Origin: Streptomyces triculaminicus
GTDB taxonomy: Bacteria > Actinomycetota > Actinomycetes > Streptomycetales > Streptomycetaceae
Length of the DNA stretch: 64,000 nt
Direction of reading: 5' to 3'
Assembly (NCBI RefSeq): GCF_017349075.1
Contig: NZ_JAFMOF010000003.1
Location: 1,054,001-1,118,000 of the forward strand
Below the pieces are notes generated by a model. The model ran no database searches, was not told the DNA's origin, and was given only the letters and a program-made list of their open reading frames with translations. Within the stretch, counting starts at the first letter, position 1; every line of letters starts with the position of its first letter. The translations under genes and the position numbers were made by a program. Shown here one piece after another: positions 38,952 to 47,288 of this stretch.

Positions 38952-39326
38952 ATGAACAGCGACATGTTCGTCCGCACGTGGGCGAACGCCTACAACGACC
39001 AGGACTTCGACCGGTTCGGCGAGCTGTACACCGACGACACCACCTACGAGTGCGGGCCCTTCGGGCTCGCCTTCACCGGCCGGGACGCCTTCGTGCGCCA
39101 CCTGCGGGAGTACGCCGGTGCCGTTCCCGACCGGAAGTTCACCATCAAGCGGATCATCGCCGACGGGGATGCCGTCGCCGTCGAGTACGGCTTCGCGGGA
39201 ACCAGCTCCGGGGCACACCCGGGCCTGCCTCCGGCGGGAGAGGCGGTCACCGCCGGCTTCTGCTCGGTCCTGCGACTGCGCGGGGACCGGATCGCCTCAC
39301 AGACCGACTACCTCGGCGGACAATGA
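38952..39326 (+). CDS. SnoaL-like / NTF2-fold protein
   Basis: A 124-residue NTF2-like protein with the N-terminal helix FVRTWANAYNDQDFDRFGELYTDD and the strand set ending FCSVLRLRGDRIASQTDYL. SnoaL-like proteins include polyketide cyclases, isomerases and small-molecule binders. Its position behind two VOC genes suggests a joint role in handling a small organic substrate; that is inference. The ATG at 38952 has no strong ribosome site. Confidence 0.78.
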   Translation: MNSDMFVRTWANAYNDQDFDRFGELYTDDTTYECGPFGLAFTGRDAFVRHLREYAGAVPDRKFTIKRIIADGDAVAVEYGFAGTSSGAHPGLPPAGEAVTAGFCSVLRLRGDRIASQTDYLGGQ

Positions 39327-39450
39327 CATCTCCCCTGAGCACAGACGGAGCCTCGGTGCCCGCCGGCCCGCGGCCCGGTCGGTCAGCTACGTGACGTAAG
39401 GACGCAGGCCGGGCCCGTTCGGTCACACCGGTGCTCAGAGGACTCGACGG

Positions 39451-39840
39451 TTACCCGGCCTTTCGGGACCGGGCCGCGGAACTCCGGTGCAGACGGTCGC
39501 GCGTGGCGGGGGGCAGTCCGGCCACCACGCCCTCCCAGGCGTGAGCGACCATGTCGGTGAGCTCCTCGGCGGGCACCGTGCCGTCGAGGGGGACGGTGAT
39601 CCAGTGCCAGCGGCGTCCCTCGTACCAGGAGCGGATCCCCTCGTACTGCTCGCGCAGGTGCAGGGCGAGGCCGGGTTCGCACTTGAGGGTCACCTGCTCG
39701 GGGTGTTCCTTGGTCGCCTCCGCGAGCAGGGCGAAGATACTGCCGCCGACTTTGAACACCGGCCGACGAGGGCCGTACGGCTCCTCCTCCACCGTCTCGG
39801 GCAACGCGAGCGCGAGCACCGCGACTTCTTCAAGGGGCAT
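39451..39840 (-). CDS. MmcQ/YjbR-family protein
   Basis: A 129-residue protein of the MmcQ/YjbR (double wing, CyaY-like) family: LALALPETVEEEPYG at the N-terminus, FKVGGSIFALLAEA, VTLKCEPGLALHLREQY and the final helix LTDMVAHAWEGVVAGLP. The family is called DNA-binding-like, but a function is not established. The ATG at 39840 with AAGGACGGAACC upstream is preferred over a Pro-rich extension. It is the last gene before the right end of the putative island. Confidence 0.82.
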   Translation of the reverse strand: MPLEEVAVLALALPETVEEEPYGPRRPVFKVGGSIFALLAEATKEHPEQVTLKCEPGLALHLREQYEGIRSWYEGRRWHWITVPLDGTVPAEELTDMVAHAWEGVVAGLPPATRDRLHRSSAARSRKAG

Positions 39841-40158
39841 GGTTCCGTCCTTCGTGCAGGTGGTGGCCGGGGGGGGCGGCTCACAGCGGGGGTGTGCGCC
39901 GCCACGTGGTGGGGCCGGCCCGAGCCGCATCCGGGCGCCGGCTCTCCCCGCCTACGTCACCCCTCCGACCCGCCCGGCCCCCGTCAGGGTGATTTCGCTC
40001 GCCTGCTGTGGACGGTCTCCGGCCGGGCTCCGGCCCGGCCTTCGCGCCCGGTTCGCACGGAAAGAAGCGTAAAGCCGTTTTCGGTCCACCACGACCGGGG
40101 CGGCGAGGGGCCGCGCGCCAGCAGGATGTCCGAGCCGTCACCGAATGAGGAACAATCC
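39841..40158. other. 318-base non-coding region at the right end of the putative island
   Basis: No protein gene was supported. A hairpin GGCCGGGC/GCCCGGCC lies at about 40020-40040. An A/T-richer patch (about 40050-40085, AAAGAAGCGTAAAGCC) could promote the MmcQ gene. Right of it begins the stop of the PTH2 gene. Confidence 0.5.
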
Positions 40159-40872
40159 TCAGGAACGTCCGTGCAGCGCCGGGTGGTCGGCGATCACCGT
40201 CGCCGAACCCGGCGCGATCTCGGTGAAACCCGCGTCGCGTACCACCGGTAGCCCGCTGCCCGTCAGCTCCGCCCAGCGCGCCGGGTCCGCGGTCCGCACC
40301 GACAGGGCGAAGCCGTCCTTCCGCCAGACCTCGCGGGCCGCGTCGTCCAGCGCCCACCACGCCAGCTGCGCACCGTGCCCGGCCTGCGCCATGGCCTTGC
40401 CCGCCGACATCTCCAGCGCCGGGTTCAGCCACAGCACCGGCCGCCCGGCGTCCGGCGCGGCCGGCGGCTCCGGGTCGTCCAGATCCGTGCCCGACACCTG
40501 CAGCTTGACGAGCTCCTTCGGCCAGCCGTCCAGCGGAACGGGCGGGAAGACCCGCACCTCGGCGGCCGCGCCCGCCACCGTGATCCCCGGCAGCGCGGAC
40601 GCCTTGCGCCACTCCGCGCCCCGCGCCCGCCGCACCACCTTGCGGATCCGCGCGTCCTGCCAGTCCCGTACGGCCCGCGCCCACTCGCCGTCCTCGGCGG
40701 TCGCCCGCTCGTCCGACAGCAGCGTGAGCACCGCCCGCGCCGCCGTCTCCAGGGCGTCGGTACGGGCGGGCGGGGCGGCCTTCTCCACCCGCACGACGAG
40801 CGGGAGGACGAACTGCGGCGCGTCGTCGCGAGGGTCCTGGGGAAGCACGGAAGCGGTCTCTGAGCTGGTCAC
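40159..40872 (-). CDS. Peptidyl-tRNA hydrolase PTH2-family protein
   Basis: A 237-residue protein with a C-terminal PTH2 domain: the core LEMSAGKAMAQAGHGAQLAWWAL matches the KxxAQxxHA-type active region, and EIAPGSATVIADHPAL forms the last strand. The N-terminal 110 residues are specific to actinobacteria. PTH2 enzymes recycle peptidyl-tRNA. Streptomyces also has a PTH1 enzyme, so this one may be accessory. Start is GTG at 40872, with a -10-like TAGCGT 6 bases before it (leaderless). Its last 63 bases appear to have been supplied by the island, with the original end left at 34568. Confidence 0.8.
   Translation of the reverse strand: MTSSETASVLPQDPRDDAPQFVLPLVVRVEKAAPPARTDALETAARAVLTLLSDERATAEDGEWARAVRDWQDARIRKVVRRARGAEWRKASALPGITVAGAAAEVRVFPPVPLDGWPKELVKLQVSGTDLDDPEPPAAPDAGRPVLWLNPALEMSAGKAMAQAGHGAQLAWWALDDAAREVWRKDGFALSVRTADPARWAELTGSGLPVVRDAGFTEIAPGSATVIADHPALHGRS
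40211..40221. repeat. Right attachment-site core (attR candidate)
   Basis: GGCGCGATCTC, a direct repeat of 34629-34639, encodes Glu-Ile-Ala-Pro of the PTH2 gene on the minus strand. Similarity between the two gene ends begins exactly here. Confidence 0.6.
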
Positions 40873-40874
40873 AC

Positions 40875-40892
40875 CCCCACGCTACCGTGGGG
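40875..40892. promoter_or_regulatory. Compact divergent promoter with dyad and two overlapping -10 elements
   Basis: CCCCACG/CGTGGGG is a perfect 7-base dyad around CTAC. On the plus strand TACCGT (40883-40888) lies 7 bases before the ATG at 40896. On the minus strand TAGCGT (40884-40879) lies 6 bases before the GTG at 40872. Both fit TANNNT and leaderless starts. The whole gap is 23 bases. Confidence 0.55.
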
Positions 40893-40895
40893 CCC

Positions 40896-41741
40896 ATGAG
40901 GCTGACGGGGGTCGGGCGCCGCTATGGAATCGGCGGCCCGTGGGTGGTGCGCGATGTCGACATGGAGCTCCCCGAAGGCGCGCTGCTGCGCGTCACGGGC
41001 GCCAACGGCAGCGGCAAGTCCACCCTGCTGCGGGTGCTCGCCGGCATCGACGCACCGAACGCGGGCCGCGTCGAGGGCCGGCCGCGCACCGCCTACGTCC
41101 CCGAACGCTTCCCCGCCGCCCTGCCCTTCACGGCGGCCGGCTACCTCACCGCGATGGGCCGCGTGCACGGCCTGGGACGGGCCGCCGCCGCCCGGGCCGC
41201 CGGGGAGTGGCTGGAGAGGTTCGGCGCCGGCCACCACGCCCGTACCCGCCTGTCCCAACTCTCCAAGGGCACCAGCCAGAAGGTCGCCGTGGCCCAGGGC
41301 CTGCTCGCCGCGCCGGGCCTGCTCGTACTGGACGAGGCATGGACGGGCCTGGACCCGGCCTCCCGGACCATCCTGGACCGGGCGGTCACCGACCGCGTCG
41401 CCGCCGGGGGCACCGTCGTCTTCGTCGACCACGACCCCGGGCGCCTGGCCGACGCGGCGCACACCGTCTTCCGCGTCGAGGACGGGCGGCTGCGACGCGA
41501 CGGGCACCCTGCCCCCGTCGCGGAGGACCGCGTGCGGATAGAGGCGGAGGGCCCGCCCGGCGCCGCCCTCCCGCCGGCCCTGCCCGGCGACCCCGCGTGC
41601 GAACCCGCCCCCGGCGGGCGGCCCGGCGCCCTGCGGCTGACGGTCGCCGGCGCGCACTCCGACGAGCTCCTGCGCGCGCTCCTCGCGGCCCGGCCGCCCT
41701 GGCACATCCACGCGGTGACCCCACGGGAGACGAACCGATGA
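40896..41741 (+). CDS. ABC transporter ATP-binding protein
   Basis: A 281-residue ATPase: Walker A GANGSGKST near residue 37, a variant signature LSKGTSQKVAVAQGL, Walker B LLVLDEAWTGLDP and the switch histidine VFVDHDPG. The C-terminal 80 residues are Pro/Gly-rich. The LSKGTSQ variant is typical of DrrA/CcmA-like subunits of exporters with a separate permease. The ATG at 40896 fits a leaderless mRNA; GTG 40887 is an alternative. The stop overlaps the permease start by 4 bases (ATGA). Confidence 0.88.
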   Translation: MRLTGVGRRYGIGGPWVVRDVDMELPEGALLRVTGANGSGKSTLLRVLAGIDAPNAGRVEGRPRTAYVPERFPAALPFTAAGYLTAMGRVHGLGRAAAARAAGEWLERFGAGHHARTRLSQLSKGTSQKVAVAQGLLAAPGLLVLDEAWTGLDPASRTILDRAVTDRVAAGGTVVFVDHDPGRLADAAHTVFRVEDGRLRRDGHPAPVAEDRVRIEAEGPPGAALPPALPGDPACEPAPGGRPGALRLTVAGAHSDELLRALLAARPPWHIHAVTPRETNR

Positions 41742-42406
41742 CCGCCCTGCTGCGCTACCAGACCGCGTTGCTGATCCGCTCGCACCGGTGGCTCGCGCCG
41801 CTCCTGCTCCACGCCGCCTTCCTGGCCGTCGGGGTGCGCGTGGGGGAGCCGGTGCTGGGCGCCCTCGGCATCGCCGCCGCCGCGCTCGTGCCCACGGCCG
41901 CCTGGCTGACGCGGGTGTGCGTCACCAACGAGCCGCCCGCCGCCCGCGACTGCTCCGCCGCCGCGGCCGGACCGGGCCGCACCCACCTCGCCGCGGTCCT
42001 CACGGCGCTGCTCGCCTCGGCCGCCCTCGGCACGGTCTGCGCCGCCCTCGTCGCCGCCGTCAGCGCCCCGAGCAGCGCCGACCGCGCGGTGGCCGTCCCC
42101 TTCTGGCCCGCGCTCCGGGCGGGACTGGCGGCGGCCCTGGCCTGCGCGCTGCTGGGCGTGGCGGTGGGGGCGCTGTGCAACCGGCCGCTGCTGCGCAGCA
42201 CGGCACAGGCCGTTCCGGCCACCGTGCTCGCCGTGTTCCTGGTGCTCTTCGCCGGGGTCTCGCCGGCCATGGCCGCCGTGGAGGGTCTCGTCACCGGCTC
42301 CCGCGACGGCTCCGTCCACCTGCCCCTGCTGCCCCTCACCGCCGCGGCCGTCCTGGCGGCGGGCGCCACGGCGGTGGCCTGCGCGGCGAGCGGCCGGCGC
42401 GGCTGA
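41738..42406 (+). CDS. ABC transporter permease
   Basis: A 222-residue membrane protein with about six hydrophobic segments (LLLHAAFLAVGVRVG, AVLTALLASAALGTV, AGLAAALACALLGVAVG, VLAVFLVLFAGVSPAM and a C-terminal AAAVLAAGATAVACA). It has no conserved permease signature, as is common for small ABC-2-like subunits. Translationally coupled to the ATPase gene. Substrate and direction unknown; export is more likely because no binding protein is present. Confidence 0.75.
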   Translation: MTALLRYQTALLIRSHRWLAPLLLHAAFLAVGVRVGEPVLGALGIAAAALVPTAAWLTRVCVTNEPPAARDCSAAAAGPGRTHLAAVLTALLASAALGTVCAALVAAVSAPSSADRAVAVPFWPALRAGLAAALACALLGVAVGALCNRPLLRSTAQAVPATVLAVFLVLFAGVSPAMAAVEGLVTGSRDGSVHLPLLPLTAAAVLAAGATAVACAASGRRG

Positions 42407-42503
42407 GGCCTCGCCCGAGGGGCCCGGGCCCCGTGTCGCGGGCGGCCGCCGGACGGCACCATGGACACCACGTTCTCCGGGACTTCGTCGAGAGGAGCCG
42501 CCC

Positions 42504-44249
42504 GTGCTGTTCGAGGTGTGGGCGCCGCAGGCCGCCCGGGTCGCCCTGTGGACGGACGGCCGCACGGACCCGATGGAGCGTCACCCCTCCCGCGACGGCT
42601 GGTGGCGCCGCGAGGCGCCCGCCGCCGACGGCACCCGCTACGGCTTCGCCCTCGACGGGGGCCCGGTCCTGCCCGACCCCCGCGCGCGACGGCTGCCGGA
42701 CGGCCCCGAAGGGCCGGGCGCGGTCGTCGACTTCACCCGCTTCGCCTGGCGTCACCCCTGGCCCGGCCGCCCGCTGCCGGGAGCGGTGCTCTACGAGCTC
42801 CACACCGGCACCTTCACCCCCGAGGGCACCTTCGACGCGGCCGCCGCCCGGCTGCCCCACCTCGCCGGCCTGGGCGTCACCCACGTCGAACTGATGCCCG
42901 TCTGCCCCTTCCCCGGCACACACGGCTGGGGCTACGACGGCGTGGCCCCCTGGGCCGTGCACGAGCCCTACGGCGGCCCCGAGGGCCTGCACCGGTTCGT
43001 GGACGCCGCGCACGGGCTGGGCCTGGGCGTCGTCCTCGACGTGGTGCACAACCACCTGGGCCCCTCCGGCAACCACCTGCCCGCGTTCGGGCCCTACTTC
43101 ACCGACACCCACCACACGCCCTGGGGCGCCGCCGTGAACCTCGACGCGCCCGGCTCGGCGGAGGTACGGGCGTACCTGACCGGCAGCGCGCTGGCCTGGC
43201 TGCGCGACTACCGCCTCGACGGGCTGCGGCTGGACGCGGTGCACGCGCTGGCCGACACCGGGCCGAAGCACTTCCTGGCGGAGCTGTCGGCGGCGGTCGA
43301 CGCCCTGGCCGCCCGGCTGGAGCGGCCGCTGTTCCTCATCGCCGAGTCCGACCTCAACGACCCGGCCACCACCACCCCGCGCGAGGCCGGCGGCCTGGGC
43401 CTGCACGCCCAGTGGAACGACGACTTCCACCACGCCCTGCACACCGCCCTGACCGGCGAGTCCCAGGCCTACTACGCCGACTTCGCCGCCGACCCCGCGC
43501 ACGCCCTGGCCAAGACGCTGCGCGGCGGCTTCTTCCACGACGGCACCCGCTCCGCCTTCCGCGGCCGCCGCCACGGCCGGCCGCTCGACCCGGCCACCAC
43601 CCCCGCCCACCGGCTCCTGGGCTACTCCCAGACCCACGACCAGATCGGCAACCGCGCCCTGGGCGACCGGCTGTCCGCGCACCTGACCCCGGGCCGGCTG
43701 GCGTGCGCGGCGGCCCTCGTGCTGTGCGCGCCCTTCACCCCGATGCTGTTCATGGGCGAGGAATGGGGCGCCCGCACGCCCTGGCAGTACTTCACCGACC
43801 ACACCGACCCCGCCCTCGCCGAGGCCGTACGCACCGGCCGCCGCCGCGAGTTCGCCGCCCACGGCTGGCCCGCCGCCGAGATCCCCGACCCCCAGGACCC
43901 GGCCACCCGCGACCGCTCCTGCCTGGACTGGACCGAACCCGGCCGCGCCCCGCACGATCGGCTGCTCGCCTGGTACCGCCGCCTGATCGCCCTGCGGCAC
44001 GCCGAGGCCGCCCTGACGGACCCCACGTGGCACTACGACGCCCTGTCAGTCGGCCCCGGCGGCACGGTGACCTTCCGCCGCGGCCCGCTCGTCGTCGCCG
44101 TCAACCCCACGGACCGGCCCGTGCGCGTGCCGCTGGGACCGGGCGGCGCCCGCGCGGAGGTCCTGGCCGCCTGGCGGCCGCAGGCCCCGCCGGACGAGGA
44201 CGGCGGCCTGACCCTGCCGACGGAGTCCGCCGCGATCCTGCGGTGCTAG
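42504..44249 (+). CDS. treZ: Malto-oligosyltrehalose trehalohydrolase
   Basis: A 581-residue GH13 enzyme that releases trehalose from maltooligosyl-trehalose made by TreY (encoded at 54109). It has an N-terminal beta-sandwich (LFEVWAPQAARVALW) and a barrel with family motifs VVLDVVHNHLGPSGN, nucleophile Asp in LDGLRLDAVHAL, acid Glu in LIAESDLND and the histidine-aspartate pair in YSQTHDQIGNR. The GTG start at 42504 follows GAGAGGAGCCGCCC. It is unusual that treZ is 10 kb from treY/glgX in the opposite orientation. A hairpin overlaps the stop codon. Confidence 0.95.
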   Translation: MLFEVWAPQAARVALWTDGRTDPMERHPSRDGWWRREAPAADGTRYGFALDGGPVLPDPRARRLPDGPEGPGAVVDFTRFAWRHPWPGRPLPGAVLYELHTGTFTPEGTFDAAAARLPHLAGLGVTHVELMPVCPFPGTHGWGYDGVAPWAVHEPYGGPEGLHRFVDAAHGLGLGVVLDVVHNHLGPSGNHLPAFGPYFTDTHHTPWGAAVNLDAPGSAEVRAYLTGSALAWLRDYRLDGLRLDAVHALADTGPKHFLAELSAAVDALAARLERPLFLIAESDLNDPATTTPREAGGLGLHAQWNDDFHHALHTALTGESQAYYADFAADPAHALAKTLRGGFFHDGTRSAFRGRRHGRPLDPATTPAHRLLGYSQTHDQIGNRALGDRLSAHLTPGRLACAAALVLCAPFTPMLFMGEEWGARTPWQYFTDHTDPALAEAVRTGRRREFAAHGWPAAEIPDPQDPATRDRSCLDWTEPGRAPHDRLLAWYRRLIALRHAEAALTDPTWHYDALSVGPGGTVTFRRGPLVVAVNPTDRPVRVPLGPGGARAEVLAAWRPQAPPDEDGGLTLPTESAAILRC

Positions 44250-44265
44250 GGCGGACACGCCCTAG
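44246..44265 (+). terminator. Terminator overlapping the treZ stop codon
   Basis: CTAGGGCG (44246-44253) pairs perfectly with CGCCCTAG (44258-44265) around GACA. The TAG stop of treZ lies inside the left arm. Confidence 0.75.
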
Positions 44266-44380
44266 GGGCGGTTGCGGCCCCCCGGGGCCGGAGAGACGCT
44301 GGGAGGGGCGTGACCGTTCCTTCGCGAGCGCGGGTCCACGGCGCCGGGCACGGCGCGCCGCACCGAAGGAGTGAGGGGCG

Positions 44381-44671
44381 ATGCGCACACTGCTCAGGGC
44401 CCGTATGGACACCCGCGCGGGGAACGAAGCACTCCGCAACGGCACCCTGTCGAAGGTCGTCGAGGAGATGATCGAGCGTCTCCACCCGGAGGCCGCCTAC
44501 TTCACCGCGCTGGACGGGGGCCGCACCTGCCTCCTGGTCTTCGACATGGAGGACTCCTCGCAGATGCCCGCCGTCTGCGAGAAGCTCTTCACGGAGATGG
44601 AGGCCGAGGTCGAACTGCACCCGGTGATGAACGCGGACGACCTGAAGAAGGGCCTCGCCGCGCTGCGCTGA
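44381..44671 (+). CDS. Small conserved hypothetical protein, ferredoxin-fold-like
   Basis: A 96-residue protein (MRTLLRARMDTRAGNEA, LHPEAAYFTALDGGRTCLLV, HPVMNADDLKKGLAAL) with an alternating beta-alpha pattern resembling dimeric alpha/beta-barrel domains. I recognise it as a recurring small Streptomyces protein of unknown function. The ATG at 44381 has GGAGTGAGGGGCG upstream. It lies between treZ and msrB and converges with msrB. Confidence 0.7.
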   Translation: MRTLLRARMDTRAGNEALRNGTLSKVVEEMIERLHPEAAYFTALDGGRTCLLVFDMEDSSQMPAVCEKLFTEMEAEVELHPVMNADDLKKGLAALR

Positions 44672-44725
44672 CCGGCCTCGGCCTCCTGAGCCTCCCGGCC
44701 GGCCTCAGCCTCCTGCCGGCGGGCC

Positions 44726-45133
44726 TCAGCCCGCCTCCGGCTCCAGCCGCAGCGAGATGGAGTTGATGCAGTACCGCTGGTCCGTGGGGGTGGGGTAGCC
44801 CTCACCCTCGAAGACGTGGCCCAGGTGGGAGCCGCAGCGGGCGCAGCGCACCTCGGTGCGGACCATGCCGTGCGTGCGGTCCTCGAGGAGCTCGACGGCG
44901 GAGGAGTCCTTGGGGTCGAAGAAGCTCGGCCAGCCGCAGTGGCTCTCGAACTTCTCCGTCGAGCGGAACAACTCGGCGCCGCACGCCCGGCAGCCGTACA
45001 CGCCCGCCGTCTTGGTGTCGGTGTACTCGCCGCGGAAGGCGGGCTCGGTGCCGGCCCGGCGGAGCACCTCGTACTCCGCCGGACTCAGCTCGGCGCGCCA
45101 CTGCTCGTCCGTCTTCTCGACCTCGTACGCCAT
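44726..45133 (-). CDS. msrB: Peptide-methionine (R)-S-oxide reductase
   Basis: A 135-residue MsrB, which reduces methionine-R-sulfoxide in proteins. Zinc-binding CxxC pairs are seen in YGCRACGAELF and VRCARCGSHLGH, the substrate pocket in HCGWPSFFDP and GMVRTEVRC, and the catalytic cysteine in QRYCINSISL. Length is normal. The ATG at 45133 lies 37 bases after murC on the same strand, so it is probably the second gene of a murC-msrB transcript. Confidence 0.95.
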   Translation of the reverse strand: MAYEVEKTDEQWRAELSPAEYEVLRRAGTEPAFRGEYTDTKTAGVYGCRACGAELFRSTEKFESHCGWPSFFDPKDSSAVELLEDRTHGMVRTEVRCARCGSHLGHVFEGEGYPTPTDQRYCINSISLRLEPEAG

Positions 45134-45170
45134 GTCACGCCTTTCGGAACGCGGCTGCTCGCCGCCGGTG

Positions 45171-46565
45171 TCAGTTCTCCAGTCGGGCCAGGATCTTCGG
45201 ACCGAGGTCCGTGACGTCTCCCGCGCCCATGGTCAGAACGAGATCACCGGGCCGGGCCATTCCCGCGACGACGTCCGCGACGGCCGCCATGTCGTGCTCG
45301 GCGCGCACGTCGGCGCCGGCGTCCTTCGCCGCGTCGATGATCAGGGCGCTGGTGATGCCGGGGATCGGGTCCTCGCGGGCCGGGTAGATGTCCAGGACCA
45401 CGGAGGCGTCGGCCAGCGCCAGGGACTGGCCCATCTCGGTGCCGAGCTCCTGGGTGCGGCTGAAGAGGTGCGGCTGGAAGACGACGAGGACCCGGGAGCC
45501 GGCGGCGGCGCCGCGGATGGCCTCGAGGTCGGCGGTCATCTCGGTGGGGTGGTGCGCGTAGGAGTCGATGACCTGGACGCCGGCCGCCTCGCCCTTGAGC
45601 TGCAGGCGGCGCTTGACGCCGGTGTACTTGCCGAGCGCGGAGGCCAGGTTGTGCGCCGGGATGCCGAGGGCGACGCCCGCGGCGAGGGCGGCGACGGCGT
45701 TGTGCGCGTAGTGGCTGCCGGGGACGGAGACGGCGAAGGTGAGCATCCGGCCGTTGAGCATCACCGTGACCTCGCTGGCCAGGCCGCGCGGGGTGACCTT
45801 CAGGACGCGGACGTCGGCGTCCTCGGCCGCGCCGTAGGTGACGACCTCGATGTCGTGCCGCCCCGAGATGCGCTCGGTGAGCTCGCGGGCGCCGGCCTGG
45901 TCGGCGGAGACGACGAGCGTGCCGCCCGGGCGGATCCGGCCGACGAAGGTCTCGAAGGAGTCGTAGATCTCCTCCATCGAGGCGTAGTTCGCGTGGTGGT
46001 CCAGCTCCACGTTGAGGATGATCGCGACCTCGGGCGCGTACTTGTGGAAGCTGCGGTCGCTCTCGTCCGCCTCGGCGACGAAGATGTCGCCGCCGCCGTG
46101 GCGGGCGTTGGAGCCGGGGCCGTCGAGGTCGCCGCCGATGGCGTACGACGGGTCCAGGCCCAGCGCGTCGAGGGAGACGGCGAGCATCGACGTGGTGGTC
46201 GTCTTGCCGTGGGTGCCGGCCACCGCGATCGGGCGCAGGCCGTCCATCAGGCGGGCCAGGGCGTCCGAGCGGTGGACGACCGGGATGCCGCGCTCGGCGG
46301 CGGCGGCCAGCTCCGGGTTGTCGGCGCGGATGGCGCTGGAGACGACGACGCAGCTGGCGTCCTCGGCGAGGTGGCCGGCCGCGTGCCCGATGTGGACCGT
46401 CGCCCCGAGCTCGCGCAGCGCGCCGGCGGTCGCGGACTCCTTCGCGTCGCTGCCCGCGACGGCCGCGCCGCGCTGGGCCAGGATCTTCGCGATGCCCGAC
46501 ATCCCGGCGCCGCCGATGCCGATGAAGTGCGGTCGGTCCATCGTCGTGGGGACGGCCGGTGCCAT
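45171..46565 (-). CDS. murC: UDP-N-acetylmuramate-L-alanine ligase
   Basis: A 464-residue Mur ligase adding L-alanine to UDP-MurNAc in peptidoglycan precursor synthesis. The N-terminal UDP-binding motif is FIGIGGAGMSGIAKIL, the ATP loop GTHGKTTTTSML and the central-domain motif ELDHHANY, with SYAHHPTEM before the C-terminal domain. It lies outside the dcw division cluster, as is usual in Streptomyces. ATG at 46565; the internal MDRPHF start is possible but the longer form is kept. Confidence 0.95.
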   Translation of the reverse strand: MAPAVPTTMDRPHFIGIGGAGMSGIAKILAQRGAAVAGSDAKESATAGALRELGATVHIGHAAGHLAEDASCVVVSSAIRADNPELAAAAERGIPVVHRSDALARLMDGLRPIAVAGTHGKTTTTSMLAVSLDALGLDPSYAIGGDLDGPGSNARHGGGDIFVAEADESDRSFHKYAPEVAIILNVELDHHANYASMEEIYDSFETFVGRIRPGGTLVVSADQAGARELTERISGRHDIEVVTYGAAEDADVRVLKVTPRGLASEVTVMLNGRMLTFAVSVPGSHYAHNAVAALAAGVALGIPAHNLASALGKYTGVKRRLQLKGEAAGVQVIDSYAHHPTEMTADLEAIRGAAAGSRVLVVFQPHLFSRTQELGTEMGQSLALADASVVLDIYPAREDPIPGITSALIIDAAKDAGADVRAEHDMAAVADVVAGMARPGDLVLTMGAGDVTDLGPKILARLEN

Positions 46566-46646
46566 ATGCGGTGCTCCCTGGGGGGTCGTGGTGCAGCTAC
46601 AGGCACCGATTGTTGCACCCGCCGCCGACAGCGCGGGCCGCGCCCG

Positions 46647-47288
46647 TCAGACCGGCCGGATCAGTCCCGCCGCCAGGCCCGCCGCCACGGCCGCCGTGCG
46701 GCTGTCCACGCCGAGCTTGCCGTAGACGTGCACGAGGTGGGTCTTGACGGTGGCCTCGCTGATGAAGAGGCGGCGGGAGATCTGCCGGTTGGCCAGGCCC
46801 TCGGCCAGCAGGCCGAGGATCTCGGTCTCGCGGGGCGAGAGGGCGGGCCGGCCCCCGGACCGTACGCGGCCCAGGAGGCGGGCGGCGACCGGCGGGGCCA
46901 GGACGGTCTCGCCGCGGGCGGCGGCGTGCACGGCGGCGGCCAGCTCTTCGGGCGGGGCGTCCTTGAGGAGGTAGCCGGTGGCCCCGGCCTCCACGGCGGC
47001 CAGGATGTCGGCGTCGGTGCTGTAGGTGGTCAGGATGAGCACGGCGGGCGGGCGGGGCAGGGCCGTGATGCGCCGGGTGGCCTCGACGCCGTGCATGCCG
47101 TCGCCCATCTGCAGGTCCATGAGGACGACGTCGGGCCGGACGCCGTCCTCGAGCAGGCGCAGCGCCTCGGCGCCGTCGGCGGCCTCCCCGGCCGCCTCCA
47201 CGTCCGGCAGCTCGTCGACCAGGGCGCGCAGGCCGCGCCGTACGACGGGGTGGTCGTCGACCAGGAGCACCCTGATGAGCCCGCTCAC
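46647..47288 (-). CDS. NarL/LuxR-family response regulator
   Basis: A 213-residue two-component regulator. The receiver carries the complete pocket: LLVDDHPVVRRGL (acidic pair), VVLMDLQMGDGMHG (phospho-acceptor Asp), LTTYSTDADIL (Thr) and GYLLKDAPPEEL (Lys). The HTH is LSPRETEILGLLAEGLANRQISRRL with TVKTHLVHVYGKLGV. The GTG at 47288 overlaps the kinase stop by 4 bases. It likely controls the divergent ABC exporter operon at 48701. Confidence 0.93.
   Translation of the reverse strand: MSGLIRVLLVDDHPVVRRGLRALVDELPDVEAAGEAADGAEALRLLEDGVRPDVVLMDLQMGDGMHGVEATRRITALPRPPAVLILTTYSTDADILAAVEAGATGYLLKDAPPEELAAAVHAAARGETVLAPPVAARLLGRVRSGGRPALSPRETEILGLLAEGLANRQISRRLFISEATVKTHLVHVYGKLGVDSRTAAVAAGLAAGLIRPV

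Larger units (their letters stand above)
34629..40221. mobile_element. Putative integrated element or island (about 5.6 kb) in a PTH2 gene
   Basis: The interval is bounded by an 11-base direct repeat, has a serine-recombinase remnant at its left end, and splits off a 3' copy of the PTH2 gene. Its cargo (two DUF5994 genes, a coupled three-gene operon, TfoX, VOC, SnoaL and MmcQ-type genes) is accessory. No replication, transfer or phage structural gene is present, so it is a decayed or cargo-only island. Confidence 0.6.

Noticed and set aside
40159..40872. Treating 34568-34639 as a chance similarity to the PTH2 gene end
   Set aside because: Thirteen of sixteen residues agree in the same orientation, both copies end in a stop, and similarity ends exactly at a shared 11-base word next to an integrase remnant.
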